DNA of 64,000 bases, taken from Locusta migratoria (lineage: Eukaryota > Arthropoda > Insecta > Orthoptera > Acrididae). The notes beneath the pieces were generated by a model. The model was given only the letters and a program-made list of their open reading frames with translations. It made no database searches and had not been told where the DNA came from. Within the stretch, counting starts at the first letter, position 1; the number at the start of each line of letters is the position of its first letter. The position numbers and the translations under genes are program-made. The stretch lies in assembly GCA_026315105.1 (NCBI GenBank), contig CM048750.1:263925151-263989150 (forward strand). The letters run 5' to 3'. Positions 10,521-21,315 of the stretch are shown here, piece after piece.

Positions 10521-11635
10521 CAGTGTTGCCAGATGGCAAAATACCTACAGTCACACAAAAATGTACCTACGTTTCCCCTACTTTCTCCCTACCACCTCAT
10601 CAATGCTCCTAAATCAGGGTCGTAGCCAAAATTTGGGTCTGGGAGGGGCTCAGTCCAGGAGTCCGGCCAGCAGAGGTTAACCAGTTGATTAATGTGACAT
10701 GTTACAATTCTCAAAATCTTTAAACTAAAAATTTGGCATCTTGCTTCACTTGCTAGATTTTTTTTTTTTTTTTCCAGTGACTGATCGTTACTGATTGATG
10801 AAGTCAAGTGTAGATTATGCCGCGAATTCAAAGTGCTCTGTTACAAGGGGATTACTGATTTATAAATCGGATAAAGGTACATCAAGAACCTGTCAACCAT
10901 AGAGAGGAACAGCATTAATTAGTTTCCCCAAATACGCCGCTAATTCCGAGTTCACAGTTACACGAGGATAACTGATTTATTGACCGCTCGAGGATACATC
11001 GAGACACTATCAACCTTAGAGTAGGAACAGCAGTAATTAATTAATTCACAATCAGCACAAAAAAGGAAGTCCGTCACTCTACATGATTCGATTCTCAAAG
11101 AGTAATGCTATGTTGACAACGAATTGTTCATTATAACGTTGGCTGTTGCAAATCTTCTCATTTACAAGTAATAACTAGTATATCGTCCTGACGTAAATAA
11201 ATAAGTCTAGTCAAGGTAATAAAACGTCTTTCGTTCATCGGAACAATGAATTTTCCATGTGCTGACATTTTCTAACACTATTTCCAAACCGACTCTCCAT
11301 TCCACTGACATACATTGAAATCATCATATTTCGCATCAGTTTTAATGTGTCTGAAACGAAGTTTTCAAATTAATATTTTTTACTATGAACAGAAAACAAC
11401 TATGCTATCTAAAATATCATTGGCTGCGTCAAACGTTGCCACAATTTGTCGGCTTTATTCCCGCCTGCTGACATCTTTTCTGTTGCCAACATTACCCATT
11501 AGGCCTGTGTCGGCGATTGTAAAATTTTGCCAAAGTACCTACGCGTTGGAGACTCTTCGATGAAAATTCCCTACATTATTTTAATGCTTCAAAGTACCTA
11601 CGTGTGGGGAAAATTCCCTACATCTGGCAACACTG
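10521..11635. mobile_element. Non-autonomous hAT transposon 1
   Basis: The 15-bp terminal inverted repeat is exact: CAGTGTTGCCAGATG at 10521-10535 and its complement at 11621-11635. It is flanked by a perfect 8-bp target duplication, ATTCCACG (10513-10520 and 11636-11643), the hallmark of hAT transposition. Copies of GTACCTACG near both ends (about 10562, 11535, 11594) look like subterminal transposase-binding repeats. No transposase frame is present. Confidence 0.88.
10819..11052. repeat. Degenerate tandem duplication, 2 x about 117 bp
   Basis: GCCGCGAATTC...GTTACAAGG...ACTGATTTATAAATCGG is followed about 117 bp later by GCCGCTAATTCC...GTTACACGAGG...ACTGATTTATTGACCG. The copies are clearly diverged, so the duplication is old. 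It lies inside hAT 1. Confidence 0.55.
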
Positions 11636-11879
11636 ATTCCACGTGACCAGGGTTGCCAAATTAGCGGAATTTTACACACAGTCAGCGGGTTGAAATTGTC
11701 ATTTAGCGGTCAACGGATTTTTTAACGGATTTGTATATTTTTGTCTGCAACATTATTTTTGTTTAATTCATTGTTTCTATTATACTTCATATTCATGTAC
11801 TTATTGCATAAGGATGAAGTTTAATAATCGATTTCGATATGTGATTCCCCTGCCTCAACGCAACAGAGAGTATACTTAG

Positions 11880-13260
11880 GCCATGAAAGCTTGCAACCGA
11901 ATTTCATTTGAGGTTGAGAATGTCATAAGGCAAAGATATAAACATTTCCTCGTTTCCCTTGCTTCTGAGCTGCAACGTCACTTGCCCCACAACGTAATAA
12001 TGCTGGAAGACTATCTTGCTCCATCTACACCTACATCTACATAAATACTCCGCAAGTCACCGTAAGGTGCGTGGCGGAGGGTACACTGTACCACTACTAG
12101 GCATTTCCTTTCCTATTCCACTCCCAAACAGAACGAGGAAGAAAAGAATGCTTATATGCCTCCATACGAGCACTAATTTCTCTTACCTTGTCTTTGTGAT
12201 CACTACGCGAAATGTAAGTATGCGGCAGCAAGATCGTACTACACTCAGCTTCAAATTGCGGCCCTCTAAATTTCCTCAACAGAAATTCACGAAAACAACG
12301 TCGTCTTTCCTCCAACGATCCCCAGTTGAGTTGCCGGAGCATTTCCGCGACACTCGCGCATTGGTCGAACCTACCAGTAACGAACCTAGCTGCTCGTCTC
12401 TGAACTGCCTCTATGTCTTCTTTTAAACTGATTTGCGGCGGGTCCCAAACACTTGAGCAGTACTCAAGACGTGGTCGTACAAGCGTTTTACACGCGGTCT
12501 CCTTTACAGTTGAAATACATCTTCCCAAAATTCTCCGAATAAACCGAAGTCGGCTGTCCGCCTTACTCACAACTGTCCTTACATGCTCGTGCCATTTCAT
12601 ATCGCTCTGCAATGTTACGCGTAGATATTTGAACGACGCGACAGCATCAAGAAGCTCACTACTAATGCTGTATTCGAACATTATGGGATTGTTTTTCCTA
12701 CTCATGCGCATCATCTTACATTTTTCTACATTGAGAGCTAGCTGCCATTCTTCGCAACAACTAGAAATTTTGTCTAAGTCATCCTGTATGCTGTTACAGT
12801 CAGTTGAAGACGACACCCTCCCATACACCACAGCATCATCAGCAAACAGCCACATATTACAACTTACTCTGTCCATCAGATCATTTATATAGATAGAAAA
12901 TAATAGCGGTGCTATCACACTCCAAGAGAACGCTTGCTAGTGCTGAAAGAACCAATAGTATCCCTGGCTAAGGAAATGGGCTTGTTAGACAGTACCGATT
13001 TTCAGTGATCAAAGCTCACTACTGTCCAATGGAAAAAATTAACAATACTGCGAATTTCTGCAATGAAATTGGATCATACAGAGATGCCAGCGGTTTAAAT
13101 CCTTTCCAAGAACTTTCATATTTGGTTCTTATGCTTTTGGTTCTACCGTGGTCCAATGCAGAGGTGGAAAGGCCTTTAGGCAACTAAATTTGTTAAAAAC
13201 GTCCCTCTGGGACAGAGTAACTCTACTCTGGTCAACGCCATTATTACAATACTAGCAGAA
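11880..13260 (+). pseudogene. hAT transposase relic, split by a CR1 LINE
   Basis: Before the LINE (about 11880-12020), codons read LVSLASELQRHLPHN, similar to the region ahead of the hAT catalytic C-terminus. After it, at 13005-13187, codons read LVLMLLVLPWSNAEVER. This is the hAT C-terminal dimerisation region, usually followed by a short N-x-V/L-K-T segment that is visible here in another frame. No complete catalytic set survives. It lies within the TIR-bounded hAT 2, consistent with being its own transposase gene. It is a fossil. Confidence 0.7.
12012..12938 (-). mobile_element. CR1-type LINE, 5'-truncated; RT C-terminal frame open
   Basis: The minus-strand frame 12097-12918 (273 codons) runs from a GxPQG-adjacent LFSIYINDL through WLFADDAVVYG (RT catalytic FADD intact), QLALNVEKCKMMRM, LVRPRLEYCSSVWD, VQRRAARFVTGRF and a final SFLPRSVWEWNRKGNA. 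It therefore lacks the endonuclease and the front of RT. The 3' end at 12012 has a short ATGTAGATGTAGG-like tail. CTTGCT at both borders (12015, 12933) may be a 6-bp target duplication in hAT 2. It is a different subfamily from the LINE at 21029: the C-terminus is similar in plan but clearly diverged. Confidence 0.85.
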
Positions 13261-14125
13261 AACCCGGCGTTGCCCGGGTATTTTTTTTATTCCTGCCATT
13301 TTTCAGGTATATATTCATTTGTATAAGGGCTGTATAACTGTAAAATGTCTTGAGAATACAATTAGTAGTAAAGAAGTAATAGATTAAAACTTGGTGCGTG
13401 GTGGGGCAGTTTTCCGTGAAAATTACTGTTTATGTGGTCATATCTCATTAATTACGTGTCGTACTTTGATACAATTTAGAAGGTACACTCAACTATATGA
13501 GTGTATACTGTCTGTAAAATTTCCTGCAGCTACATTTTTTAGTGTAAAAATTATAAATTGTTACGTCATACAGACAGCCGTAGTTTTACTCCATAAACAG
13601 CAGAAAAGTAGTAAGCGAGAAACTTTTTTCATTTCATCATTTCACTATGGTTGCCAGCGAGAAAAAGTTTAATAAAGGTACGAAATTATGTTTAAAGTTT
13701 GTTGCAAGTCACTAAGTACTGTCATTCTCATACAGTTTACTTCGAAATTCTCGCCGCATTATATGGCATTTTTGAGATTTCTATTGGTTATGACGTAATA
13801 TCTTTTGAACCATGTGCCGTATGTTATTCTTAACCATGCAGCAATTGTTATCTCACGGTAAGGAATGTTTGTACCAAATTTGGTGGAAATCGGTCCAATG
13901 GTTTAGGAGAAAATGAGCAGCATTGTCGCAAAAACCAGCAGTTTTTCGCGCATCTCATTGTTTATAACGTCATATCTCGTGAACTATAAGTTGTGATTCT
14001 TACACTTACGTCGACCGTTCTCATGGATTGAAGCTTACGTGTACAAAATTTCATAAAGATTGGAAGAAAACTGTAGATTTTTATGCAACACTTACAAACA
14101 TACCGACACTCTGCTTTATAGATTA
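13254..14125 (+). repeat. Interspersed repeat family 'GTTGCCCGGGTA', copy 1
   Basis: It begins ACTAGCAGAAAACCCGGCGT and GTTGCCCGGGTATT. It contains non-coding blocks such as ACGTCATATCTCGTGAAC, CCAAATTTGGTGGAAATCGG and ACAAAATTTCATAAAGATTGG. These recur at 49690-50340 (inverted) and 53956-54580, which defines a family of several hundred bp. I do not know its class; such blocks are often non-coding ends of larger transposons. Confidence 0.65.
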
Positions 14126-14581
14126 GAAGTGCTGTCACGATTACGAGCTGCCGGGCGATGTTCTGCAAGAAATCGGCACCATGAAAGCATAGACCACTGA
14201 TATTTCTACATCCGGCCCCAGAACTTCAAGATCTTCAGCAGGGGGCATACAAGCCACCATACTGCAAGAGGAGAAGGAAAAAGAAATATTGTGGCATGAA
14301 CTACATTAATGTGGTCAGTGGAATCGAAACTTAGTAAACTTCCCTTTAGAAATAGTAGCAGTGGTAGAATACAATGGCGAAGAAAAAGATTTCTTTGGAA
14401 GTTATCAGTGCATTGAAATTTCAGTTTTATAAGGATAAATAACAGTAGTACGCATTCAGTGGATTTCAGCGGAATTTTAAAACGAGTATAGCGGAATAGG
14501 TTTTTCTGAGTTGGCAACGCTGCACGTGACTTCAGATCGCGCCGGCGAATCAACTGCCGACACGCAATGCACTCTAGTCTC

Positions 14582-14670
14582 CCGGCAGTGCGCTTTAACT
14601 TCGCTAACGCTGATGGATCACGTACTGCAGAGGGCGTTAGAAACGCGTCTTTTGACGAACACACAACACA
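14582..14670. repeat. Short dispersed repeat, copy 2
   Basis: Diverged copy of 7041-7140, sharing CAGTGCGCTTTAACTTCGCT and ACGCTGATGGATCACGTACT. Located just outside hAT 2. Confidence 0.55.
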
Positions 14671-14957
14671 GTGCTCAACATCAACTCTTTGAGAGGGCCT
14701 CAAACACGTTGACGGTTTACATCTACATTTACACGCATAAAGTGTTGCTTAACCGCGATTCAAAGTGTTAAAGGCCCTTTAAATAAAGATGGAACCTCTA
14801 CATATAGAAGGCAATGCTTCGACTGACTGATAACTAACTCACTGACTGATCGACTGACTCATCATCCAATTTGCTCATGGCAGGAAGCGATCTTATAAAT
14901 GTATTTTGTGAATAATGAAATGCCAAGATTGCGGTATTTCGACTTTTCTTATAACAG

Positions 14958-14997
14958 ACGACCGGTTTCGGTGTACATAGACATCATCTTCTGGTCT
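14958..14997 (-). ncRNA. Hammerhead-like motif, degenerate
   Basis: The minus strand reads CCAGAAGAT, GATGT, loop, ACACC, GAAACCGGT. It has the recurring order of core, extra base, helix II and GAAA, but the first core bases are altered and helix II has a mismatch. Confidence 0.25.
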
Positions 14998-15025
14998 CTA
15001 AAAGCGAACATAAAATGTATGGTTA

Positions 15026-15027
<2 letters not shown>

Positions 15028-15083
<56 letters not shown>
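15028..15083 (+). repeat. Poly(A) tract of about 56 bases
   Basis: Uninterrupted A run followed by AG-rich sequence. It could be the A-tail of a processed insertion or a simple repeat; no upstream transcript-like body was identified. Its length in the assembly is unreliable. Confidence 0.8.
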
Positions 15084-15085
<2 letters not shown>

Positions 15086-15183
15086 AGAGAGAGAGACAAA
15101 CAACCCATAAGGGAACATACCATATAACTATATGTATAGGTAATCATATGTCAACAGTTTTCTTCACATACCAGCACTAATTT

Positions 15184-16950
15184 CCGAGGGAGCTTTAGGC
15201 AACAATTGACAGAAACGGGGGAAAATAAAACAGTAGATGAGGAGTGGGTAGTATTGAGAGATAAAATACTGACGGCAGCAGAGGACAAAATAGGTAGGAA
15301 GGCAAGACCTACAAAAAATCCTTGGATATCACAGGATATACTAAACTTAATCGATGAGAGGAGAAAATATAAAAATGCAGTAAATGAAACAGGCAAAATG
15401 GAGTACAGACGACTAAGAAATAAGATTGACAGGAAGTGCAAAATGGCTAAGCAGGAGTGGCTAGAAGGCAAATGCAAGGATGTAGAAGAATCTATAAATA
15501 GGGGAAAAAATAGATACTGCCTACAGGAAAATAAAAGAAATACTTGGAGATAAGAAAAACAGCTCTATGAATATCAAATGTTTGTATAGTCTATGGGACT
15601 TAACTACGGGGTCATCAGTCCCTAAACTTACAAAATACTTATGAACTACTTACGAACTAGGACGGTACAAATATCCATGCCCGAGGGGGGATTCCAACCC
15701 CCGACCGTAGTGGCCGTGCAGACCGTGACTGGAGCGCCTCAGTCTCCTCGGCCACCGTGACCGACTCTATGAATATCAAGAACGCAGAAGGAAAGCCAGT
15801 TCTCAGCAAAGAAGGGGAAGCTGAAACGCGGAAAGAGTATATAGAGAGGCTCTACGAAGGAAGTGAACTTAGAGGCAATATTATAGGAAGGGGAGAAGAA
15901 TTAGATGAGGATGAAATAGGAGATACTATACTGAGAGATGAATTTGGCAGAGCACTGAAAGACCTAAGTCGAAACAAGGCCCCTGGAGTAGATGACATTC
16001 TGTCAGAGCTACTGAAGTCTCTGGGAGAATCAGCCATGTCAAAACTGTTTCACCTGGTGTGTAAAATGTATGAGACACGAAAAGTACCCTCAGACTTTAA
16101 GAAAAATGTTATAATCCCAATTCCAAAGAACGCAGGCGCAGACAGGTGGGAAAACTACAGAACCATCAGTTTAATAAGTCATGGTTGCAAAATATTAACA
16201 CGAATTATTTATAGAAGGATGGAAAAGCTGGTAGAGGCCGACCTCGGGGAAGAACAGTTTGGGTTCAGGAGAAATGTAGGAACACGGGAGGCAATACTCA
16301 CTTTACGTCTTATCCTAGAAGATAGATTAAGGGAAGGCAAACCTACATTTCTAGCTTTTGTATATTTGTAAAAGGCTTTTGACACTGTTGATTAGAATAA
16401 ACTTTCAAGTTCTGAAGCAAGCAGGAGTAAAATATAGGGGCGTAAGGTTATTTACAACTCGTACAAAACCCAGACAGCAGTTGTCAGAGTTGAAGGGCAT
16501 GGAAGGAATGCAGAGGTTGAGAAGGGAGTAAGACAGGGTTGTAGCCTTTCTCCAGTATTTTTCAATTTGTAGATTGAGCAAGCTATAAAGGAAAGCAAGG
16601 AGAAATTTGGAGAACGAATTAAAGTTCAGGGTGAATAATTATAAACATTGCGTTTTGCCGATGACATAGTAATTCTGTCAGAGACAGCAAAGTACCTGGA
16701 AGAGCAGCTGGACGGAATTGACAGTGAGCTGAAAGGTGCATATAAGATGAACATTAGCAAGAGCAAAACTAGGGTAATGCAGTGCAGTCTAAGAAAATCA
16801 GGTGTTGCTAAAGGAATTAGATTAGGTAACGAAACAATAAAGGTGGTAGATGAGTTTTGTTACTTGCGCAGTAAAATAACAAATGATGGCCGCAGCACAG
16901 AGGATATAAAATGCAGAATGGCAATGGGAAGAAAAGCGTTCCACCTTACA
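15184..16950 (+). mobile_element. RTE-like LINE, both ends truncated, split by a SINE
   Basis: Frames 15206-15553 and 15757-16371, then 16648-16956, come from one non-LTR polyprotein that the SINE at 15578-15764 interrupts. The first part holds the linker between endonuclease and RT (many K/R, NPWISQDILNLIDERRKYKN). The rest is reverse transcriptase. No endonuclease region remains, and at 16950 the homology stops abruptly. Related copies lie at 7420, 32250 and 42489. The RTE-like label rests on overall motif layout. Confidence 0.8.
15578..15764 (-). mobile_element. SINE, type A head, inserted in the LINE
   Basis: Tail to head on the minus strand, with TTCCAACCCCCGACC (B-box region) and a class-II-tRNA-like head. 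A perfect 15-bp target duplication CTCTATGAATATCAA lies at 15563-15577 and 15765-15779. Without the SINE and one duplicate the LINE sequence becomes continuous, so this insertion is younger than the LINE. Confidence 0.93.
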
Positions 16951-16956
16951 TACACA
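15782..16956 (+). pseudogene. Reverse transcriptase of the RTE-like LINE, broken
   Basis: In order: NKAPGVDDILSELLKSLGE, KNVIIPIPKNAGADRWENYR, TISLISHGCKILTRIIYRRM and EEQFGFRRNVGTREAI (RT fingers and palm); then a stop at about 16370 where FVDLEKAFD-like codons would run on. VRQGCSLSPVFFNL-like codons follow near 16530 in a shifted frame, and MRFADDIVILSETAKYLEEQ (FADD intact) at 16648. Several stops and frameshifts make it inactive. The start given is simply where coding resumes after the SINE. Confidence 0.75.
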
Positions 16957-16959
16957 TCT

Positions 16960-18460
16960 CTGCCACGTTCAATTTCTTCTCCTGCACTTTATTTAACGGC
17001 CCAGATCTCAGATACATGCCTGTGTTCGTCTTGCCATACTGTCCATTAGCTCATGAAGGAACTGTTGGTCCAGATTGCCCTCGACGGTGATTCGGCGTAG
17101 ATCTCTCAGATTGGTTGGCTGGTCGTCTCGTACAAAACATTGCGCAGCAATACTCTAAAATACGACGCACACCTTGTTGCACTTGGTGGACGGTGTGTCA
17201 AGACGTTCAGGACCAGGCGAGGGAATAGTAGTAACAGCCTGCCTTATCGATCTGCTCACCAGGGCAGTCTGCATGTCGAGGCAAGAAACAGTGAGAGAAG
17301 AAGACGAGATGAACAGAGAGAATGAAGAGGATGAAGTGGATGGGTGAGGAGAATTGGACAAAGAGGGGGGCAGCAGAGGTAAACACAGAGATAAAAGATC
17401 GTGACAAGTCTAATTTTATATGTAATGGTTTAATAATAGTATTCCCAGTTTTCGTATCTTAGTTTGGACTTGTAAATTTTGTAGAAGTCAAGTACCTGGT
17501 TGGCAGTAGCCAACATAGCATGATGTAATAGAGGGAACGGGTGGGAAAAGCATAACAGTTGGTACAGATCATGTGTGGACCGTGAGAAAGCACGGCAGTG
17601 TAGCATAGACGTGATCTGATTGGCTGCCTCTCAGCCTCCAGGTGCTACCACTCCTACGTTTCATTTATTAATATTTGAGACAGTAAACATTAGATAATAG
17701 CGTAATTTCAATGTAACACTTTTCTGTTAATAAGCTTTCTTTTGAACCCATTTGGTACATTGTTCATTGTAATTTATATAAACAAAAAATTAGCGACGAG
17801 TCTAGAAGTTTCGTTTGGCGCCAAAGAGACAGAGGCAGCAACTAGCAGCCACGCCTGGCCGAGCACAGTGCAGTGCCGACCTTCCAACTGTTAACATGTA
17901 GCACCTTGTCTCATTATGGAGCATTACAAAACTTGTACATTTATTATGGCACTAGTATTTATTATGAAGTGATTATCGTTCAGTGTACCGATTATATTTG
18001 TGAATTTCGCTGAGCGTGTGTAAACGTTGGAAAAATAAATTTAAAATCCACTGGCATCCCGTGTTTTATGAAGAAAATCGTGGTTAGAGCCCTTAAATCA
18101 TTTTCACAGCATTTTAGCTTCTGACATCAAGAATCTGCGACCTGTGTGCTGCAACTGCGTGGGTCATTAACTACTTCGAGATCTAAGGTTAGTACAAAAT
18201 AAAACTGTTTCACCAGTCTCACGAATTGGTGAAACATACGGCCTCTCACGTAATATGAGGGAATATAGAACCATAAGTGCATGCATCCCTAGTAATAGGA
18301 GTGAGGGTAAAGCAGGGGAAATTTATAAGAGGGTAGAAGATTGTGCTGAGAGACTGTTAGGAACTTTGCAACTAGACAATGTTAGCATCGTATATGAAGA
18401 CTTGCTCTCGGCCAGTGACTATTTTCTCCCTCCTTGATGAGCTCTTTTATTTCAGTAGAA
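16960..18460. other. Intergenic DNA, no gene recognised
   Basis: The 18255-18437 frame (60 codons) has no family I recognise. A hairpin with 9-bp arms, GTTTCACCA and TGGTGAAAC, lies at about 18208-18236. TTTGGCGCC near 17815 made me consider an LTR retrotransposon primer site, but I found no matching LTR pair. Confidence 0.4.
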
Positions 18461-18590
18461 GAGACATTTAAATTAAATTTCTACCAGGCAATTTGTAAGA
18501 CGGAGAGTGATGGAATATCCAGAGACAAGTGAGGGGAGGTGACATATAAATAAAGGACCGAAGGGCGAGGGGGGGGGTGAAGGAGAGGAT

Positions 18591-18637
<47 letters not shown>

Positions 18638-18990
18638 AAGATAGAGCTGGAGAGAGAGAGGAGAAAGGAATGGACATACGGAGGGGTGATGGAATCGGTG
18701 AAAGGACTGGAAGGCATGGCTACAAAAAGATGACGTAGATTTTGGAAAATGTATGCAGAATACATCAGAGCGTTGTATGTAAGACGGCTGAGCATAGACG
18801 GGGGTAGGGGGGGGGGAGTGAGATTGGGGGGAGAGACAGGGGGAAGGGTTATGTTAACAAATGGAAATATATGAAGATGAAATCTTTCCCGAATTTCTGT
18901 TTTGTTCGTAATATGACTGGAAAAATATGTACCCGGGCAATGCTGCGAATGCAGCGAACACAGCTAGTGTCGGAAAAAATAAATTCTCGA
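18460..18990 (-). repeat. Repeat starting GCATTGCCCGGGTAC with an internal (GA)n run
   Basis: On the minus strand the element starts near 18990 with GCAGCATTGCCCGGGTACAT, similar to the start of the 13254 repeat. It then runs through purine-rich sequence with a (GA)n microsatellite at about 18597-18634. I infer a distant relative of the same family; no coding. Confidence 0.45.
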
Positions 18991-19126
18991 GCAAGCCGGA
19001 TTTTCAGCTGGCTAGTAGAGAGAGAATCCTGAGAGAACTAAGAGGAAAGTAAGGAATAGACACAGAGATGCCGGGAGTGACAAGCAGAGATATTAAGTGA
19101 AGGAGTATACGATGATAATCCAATTC

Positions 19127-19197
19127 CGTCATCGGCGGAACGGCCGAGCGCATTGAGGCCGTTCCCCGTCGGGGGGTTCGAATCCCCCATCGGGCAT

Positions 19198-19254
<57 letters not shown>
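19127..19254 (+). mobile_element. SINE head (type A') running into (TA)n
   Basis: The head CATCGGCGGAACGGCCGAGC, GCATTGAGGC and B box GGTTCGAATCC match the heads of the SINEs at 39319 and 54028. After GGGCATGGATA the body is replaced by about 54 bp of (TA)n, so this copy is either 3'-truncated or was expanded at a microsatellite. Confidence 0.65.
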
Positions 19255-19257
<3 letters not shown>

Positions 19258-19413
19258 CTGACCAGTCGTATTATTGTTGTAATGGATTTAGGACTGTATG
19301 TGCTGACTTTCATAACTGCTATAATAAAAAAAAAATCAATGAAGAAGTACGAAAGGACGGTAATTGCACGCAAAAGTCAAGGTTCATGCTTCGACTTCCT
19401 ATTGGACTTCCTG

Positions 19414-19615
19414 CCGCGGTGGAGTAGCCGAGCGGTCTAAAGCGTCTCGCTGCGGAGCGCGCGGTTGCTCGCCGTGGAGGTCCGAGTCCTCCCTGGGGCA
19501 TGGGTGTGTGTGTTGTCCTTAGGTTAGTTTACCTAGGTTTAAGTAGTTTGTAAGCTACGGACTGATGACCACGCAGTTTGGTCCGATAGATTTACAAACA
19601 TTTGAACATTTGAAC
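19414..19615 (+). mobile_element. SINE, type B head, complete
   Basis: The head reads CCGCGGTGGAGTAGCCGAGC with B box GGTCCGAGTCC; the body has GCTACGGACTGATGACCACG and the tail TTTGAACATTTGAAC. A perfect 13-bp target duplication ATTGGACTTCCTG lies at 19401-19413 and 19616-19628. Confidence 0.92.
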
Positions 19616-19664
19616 ATTGGACTTCCTGTTTACGATTATAATCAGTAATGGAGCTTTAAAAATG

Positions 19665-20140
19665 ATGTAGAATGGATTTTAGAAATAAATAATTTGATCG
19701 GCGTAAGTTGATCCCTGACAACTTGCAGTGTTGCTGTAAGCTTTCAGCGATGAAGCACAAACGGCTTCAGACGAAACCTAATCTGTAAAGTTGCGATAGA
19801 GACAGTTACAAAATCGCATAACACGAGTTTAGAGGCATGAACCTGCTGTCACTGAATTACTCCGAGTGTCCGGGATCAACTTAAAGCAACTGCATAAAAA
19901 TTATGTAGAATGGATTTTAGAAATAAATAATTTGATCGGCGTAAGTTGATCCCTGACAACTTGCAGTGTTGCTGTAAGCTTTCAGCGATGAAGCACAAAC
20001 GGCTTCAGACGAAACCTAATCTGTAAAGTTGCGATAGAGACAGTTACAAAATCGCATAACACGAGTTTAGAGGCATGAACCTGCTGTCACTGAATTACTC
20101 CGAGTGTCCGGGATCAACTTAAAGCAACTGCATAAAAATT
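19665..20140. repeat. Exact tandem duplication, 2 x 238 bp
   Basis: Units 19665-19902 and 19903-20140 appear identical by eye. Each contains GTAAGTTGATCCC and, near its end, GGGATCAACTTA: a perfect 12-bp internal inverted repeat (TAAGTTGATCCC). The identity implies a very recent duplication, gene conversion or an assembly join. Confidence 0.9.
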
Positions 20141-20255
20141 GGAAGTTGGCAACGTTCAATGTTAAAATTTAATTATTGCTACAAATATATATTTCGTTGC
20201 AATTTCCTAACTATCATTCTGGTTGTGGAAATATCATGGTGCCAATTAAGCAGGA

Positions 20256-20440
20256 AGTTGAAACTTCCTGACAGATTAAAATTGTGTGCCGGAACCGGGA
20301 CTCCAACCCGGGACCTTTACCTTTCGCGGGCAAGCGCTCTACCACTGAGCTATCCCAAAACGACTCACGGTCTGTCCTCACAACTTTACTTCCGCCAGTA
20401 CCTCGCCTCCTACTTTCCAAACTTCACAGAAAGAAAGAAG
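20256..20440 (-). mobile_element. tRNA-like SINE, type C head
   Basis: On the minus strand the element contains GCTCAGTGGTAGAGCGCTTG (an A-box region typical of a class-I tRNA), then GGTCCCGGGTTGGAGTCCCG and CGGCACACAATTTTAATCTG. The predicted anticodon loop lacks the invariant U33, so this is a tRNA-derived repeat, not a tRNA gene. The same unit occurs twice, inverted, at 36580-36866. Confidence 0.75.
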
Positions 20441-21028
20441 TTCTTTTTGCAAATTTCACTGTGTTAATGTCTCGTGTGCGATTAGAGATTGTTTTCCAGG
20501 AGTCTGGTAACAGTTTATTGTTAATGTATATATAATTTACAGGTATGCTTAATTTGTTTTAGAATATATTCTAATTGTTTATGAGATTCCTAAAGGTTCT
20601 CGTTTGTAAAGCGATTGGAGCAACATCGTGAATGAGTTCTAGACTGCAATGGTTCTTTAGAAAATCAGTTTTGCATCCTTTGCCATTCTATGATAGTTTT
20701 TGTTTTTAAATTGACATTCATGTAATACGGCGCGTCATGGATATCAGAGGATCTATTTGGAAAGGTTTAGTACGTTTTTGTGGTACGCTAAGGTTTATGA
20801 CGTGTTATTCTTTATCACGGCAGTGGAATGTACGACGTCGCTACTCAAGACCTTATCACAGTGCCTACTGCCACGAGATTGTATACAGTCTCCTCATTCC
20901 GCTTTCATTGTTCAGCTGATCCCGTACCAGAGCAAAGTTTACCACGTGTCAGCCTCGTATTGTTCAACAAAGTAGCGATAACAGTCAACTTTTATCTTTA
21001 CAAGCATAACACCAGCATCGCACAAGTG
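20441..21028. other. Intergenic DNA ahead of the CR1 LINE, nothing recognised
   Basis: Overlapping short frames on the + strand have no recognisable domain. I could not locate the exact 5' boundary of the LINE here. Confidence 0.4.
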
Positions 21029-21030
21029 AA

Positions 21031-21315
21031 GTGGTAAAGACTGCCTGTCTTTCTTGCAAGATGAAAGCAGAGCTCACCATCTGCAGCATAGTTGACAGGA
21101 CCGACTGTGGACCTCTGGTTCAGAGCCGAGTGGAGGATCTGAATCAGAGGCTCAGACGGTTCTGCGACCGTGTAGGCTGCAGATTCCTTGACTTGCGCCA
21201 TCGGGTGGTGGGTTTCCAGGTTCCGCTGAATAGGTCAGGAGTCCACTACACGCAGGAAGCGGCTACACGGGTAGAGGGGGCTGTGTGGCGTGGACTGGGC
21301 GGTTTTTTAGGATAA
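21031..21315 (+). CDS. CR1 ORF1 C-terminal fragment, esterase-like
   Basis: The 94 codons begin after the 5' truncation, so the first methionine is not a real start. The segment LNQRLRRFCDRVGCRFLDLR, a hydrophobic stretch and RSGVHYTQEAA resemble the end of the SGNH-hydrolase (esterase) domain found in ORF1 of many CR1 LINEs. There the H of a D-G-V-H-like motif is catalytic; here R-S-G-V-H is seen. The stop at 21313-21315 overlaps the start of the ORF2 frame by 31 bases in another frame. In CR1 elements this protein is thought to act with the RNA during retrotransposition. The domain call is an inference from short motifs. Confidence 0.55.
   Translation: MVKTACLSCKMKAELTICSIVDRTDCGPLVQSRVEDLNQRLRRFCDRVGCRFLDLRHRVVGFQVPLNRSGVHYTQEAATRVEGAVWRGLGGFLG

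Larger units (their letters stand above)
11648..14522. mobile_element. hAT transposon 2, decayed, with nested insertions
   Basis: The element starts CAGGGTTGCCAA and ends TTGGCAACGCTG, giving a 12-bp TIR with one mismatch. It is flanked by a perfect 8-bp duplication, CACGTGAC, at 11640-11647 and 14523-14530. Both ends also share subterminal GCGGAATTTTA-type sequence. It holds hAT transposase remnants, a CR1 LINE at 12012-12938 and another repeat at 13254-14125. Its left target duplication overlaps that of hAT 1, so the two hATs sit at practically one site. Confidence 0.85.

Noticed and set aside
10098..10680. Overlapping open frames on both strands in the GC-rich stretch
   Set aside because: They exist in several frames at once, have biased composition from GT, C and G runs, and show no domain.
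17480..18060. Possible LTR retrotransposon with a TTTGGCGCC primer-site-like sequence
   Set aside because: No second LTR, no gag or pol frame and no TG...CA pair with a target duplication could be found.
18255..18437. 60-codon open frame as a small gene
   Set aside because: No start context, splice signals or recognisable domain; length is within chance for this base composition.
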